From positions 1,998,166-2,062,165 of the forward strand of contig NC_087069.1 in NCBI RefSeq assembly GCF_963678635.1: a DNA stretch of 64,000 bases, written 5' to 3'. The translations under genes and the position numbers were made by a program. Of the stretch, positions 62,368-64,000 are shown piece after piece. Origin of the DNA: Symsagittifera roscoffensis. Lineage: Eukaryota; Xenacoelomorpha; Acoela; Convolutidae. The first letter of the stretch is position 1; each line of letters begins with the position of its first letter. Below the pieces are notes generated by a model. That model did not search any database and had not been told where the DNA came from. It was given only the letters and a program-made list of their open reading frames with translations.

Positions 62368-62463
62368 TTCTTCTTTTGTTACTTATATCGGCAATATTTC
62401 TTATTTTTACAGCAAACAACTTTTGCTCATTTATTTTTGCGATTGCTTTTGTGTACATTTTTA
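62368..62463 (-). pseudogene. Short alternative N-terminal segment (copy 2)
   Basis: Starts MYTKAIAKINEQKLFAV and ends NKRRK. In copy 1 the matching peptide (55221-55120) runs in frame into the polymerase. Here it is separated from it by about 1.5 kb. Confidence 0.45.
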
Positions 62464-62878
62464 CTTATTTGGAAGACTTAAGTCCTTAAAAGGTTTCTCT
62501 GATTGGATACAACAACTTGAACAAAAATGAACATTTTTGTGATTGGAAACGACAATGTAGAAAATGGAGCTTTGTTTTAAATTGGACAAGAGTTTTCTAT
62601 AAGAATTCCATAAAAGGAAACTAAAATCTGATTGGACACGACTACAACCCAAATAAGAAAAATCCATTCTGATTGGTTAAACCCACACATTCCAGTTGAA
62701 GGTACCCCTCTCTCTTAACTAAAAATCATTTTATTTTCATCTTAACTACCGTCAACTACCTCCTCTCTCAGCTCTAAATACAGTAATTTCAACTTAACTA
62801 CCGGCAACTTTGTCCCTCTCAACTGCAAATCTTGTTTTTACTCATTTACTCAACTTATTGCTCAAAATCATCTTCTCA
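62464..62878. promoter_or_regulatory. Divergent promoter region, copy 2
   Basis: A near-identical duplicate of 55222-55629, including the ATTGG/GATTGG phrases. Confidence 0.45.
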
Positions 62879-63372
62879 GTACAAATCAACAACCTTATGT
62901 TCTCGGTGGAATTTTCGGCTGATTTAGTACAAATCCAAGTGCGAGAAACAGTTTGTGGAGTTTTTCTGGCACGAATGGACATCCCAATCCAAGTCTGGCA
63001 TATGGTGGAGGTGATGCGCAGGTATTTCAACGAACATCATATAACGCAAAAACCTCCTACAGAAAATCAACTTGGAGAAATGCAAATGATGTCGGAATGA
63101 ACTAACCCGAAATTCCTAGATATGTGGCCCAACCATTCGACAATTTCCTCTTTCCTTGGGAAGAGGGATCTGTGGACAACCCAATTACCTTCGAAGAGGA
63201 TGAGGGGTTCTCTGAGCCAAGAACTCCAGTCAGCGAACCACCAAGACAACCACCAGTGATGGAGGCAAGACCAGCTTTGCGCTCCATTGAGAACTTGCAA
63301 AATTTTGAGAACTCAGCTGCTCGACAGCTCTTTGATTTGTATATAAATTGGCTACTGTCTTGTGCTTTGTAA
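62879..63372 (+). pseudogene. Broken second copy of the small conserved ORF
   Basis: It matches 55630-56130. The start ATG is changed to ATC. A deletion and frameshift near 63090-63115 splits it into two frames (to 63100 and from 63124). The Pro-rich end is kept (FLFPWEEGSVDNPI, EPPRQPP), with a changed last part (TAA replaced by TAT, so the frame runs on a few codons). Confidence 0.75.
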
Positions 63373-64000
63373 TTTAATTGTTTTACATCTAGTAAAATTA
63401 TTTTCAAGAGATAGGAACAAGGAGATTATAGAAAAGTTTATTCAGAAATTTGAATGGTAAAAATTTGTTAAAAATGAAACTAACTATGCATCTGGTAAAT
63501 AATTTTATAGAATTTTGTTAGAAAGATGGCAAAAAAGTTTAACCAATTTTTGCAAGTTAAAATTTTTACATTAATTTTTGCATCATGCAAAACTTTTCAT
63601 AATTTTTTTTGGACACTTGTTAAAACATCAAAAAAAATCTCGCAAATTAAAAAAAATTTCATTAAATATTTTCGGATTTTAAAGAAAACTGAAAGAGGAT
63701 TTTCTTGCACTGTTAATAATTAAAGAAAATGAAAATCTTTGTTTTAATTTTGATCATAAAAATATCTCCTTTTTGCATGTAGATTGATCAAAAATACTGG
63801 AAAAACAATGTATTAAGATAGGAAATGGCACTCAAAGTCAGCAATTATGAAAAATTTTTAGCATTATTTTAACAAGTTTTTTACAATAAAATTTTGCAAT
63901 TTTTGCATATGCATAAGAAAAAAAGTTAGATTTTTGCATTTGTTTTCATTTGCATCTAACACAAAAATTTGTTCTAAATTTTTGCATACTTGTTGAAAAA
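63373..64000. other. AT-rich tail of copy 2, runs off the window
   Basis: A near-identical duplicate of 56140-56790, with the same TTTTTGCA phrases. No gene. Confidence 0.6.

Noticed and set aside
50000-63830. Shared ATGTATTAAGATAGG-type words in the element 2 spacer and the Polinton-like tails
   Set aside because: The match is short and AT-rich; it may be coincidence.

Overview
This window looks like nuclear DNA of an invertebrate animal. The evidence is one animal-type myeloid leukemia factor (MLF) gene, tRNA-derived SINE-like repeats, Jockey/CR1-type LINE remnants, Ty3/gypsy LTR elements and Polinton/Maverick-like protein-primed DNA polymerase genes. I cannot name the species.

Region 1-14.5 kb is AT-rich and mostly decayed repeats: a 405-bp inverted-repeat (MITE-like) unit, two tRNA-like repeat heads, a LINE reverse-transcriptase remnant (minus), tandem duplications, a decayed array with a period near 155 bp and a LINE endonuclease remnant (plus). 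The only convincing cellular gene is the single-exon MLF gene at 14864-15556 (minus).

Region 16.9-41.6 kb is one very large Ty3/gypsy-type LTR retrotransposon, 24.7 kb long. Its LTRs (16942-17824 and 40718-41604) begin with TG and are nearly identical, and a short target duplication flanks them. It has a 3.2-kb structured leader, gag with two zinc knuckles, protease, reverse transcriptase, RNase H, integrase and a C-terminal macro domain. Where an env gene would lie there are about 9 kb of extra ORFs: a coiled-coil protein with an SGNH-hydrolase domain, a second degenerate SGNH-like domain, and two large proteins of unknown function (1100 and 931 residues). Several frameshifts and stops show that this copy is dead but young. 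It inserted into an older related LTR, which continues on both sides.

Region 41.7-50.9 kb is a second, more diverged and 5'-truncated member of the same group, on the minus strand. It keeps the same order (macro domain, spacer, coiled coil, SGNH1, SGNH2, large ORFs). Comparing the two shows which accessory domains are conserved.

Region 50.9-64 kb is AT-rich and holds two direct, incomplete copies of a Polinton/Maverick-like module. Each pairs a broken protein-primed family-B DNA polymerase gene (minus) with a divergently read small gene (plus). Small ORFs of unknown function lie between the copies, and a cluster of perfect TGACGTCA sites lies upstream of copy 2.
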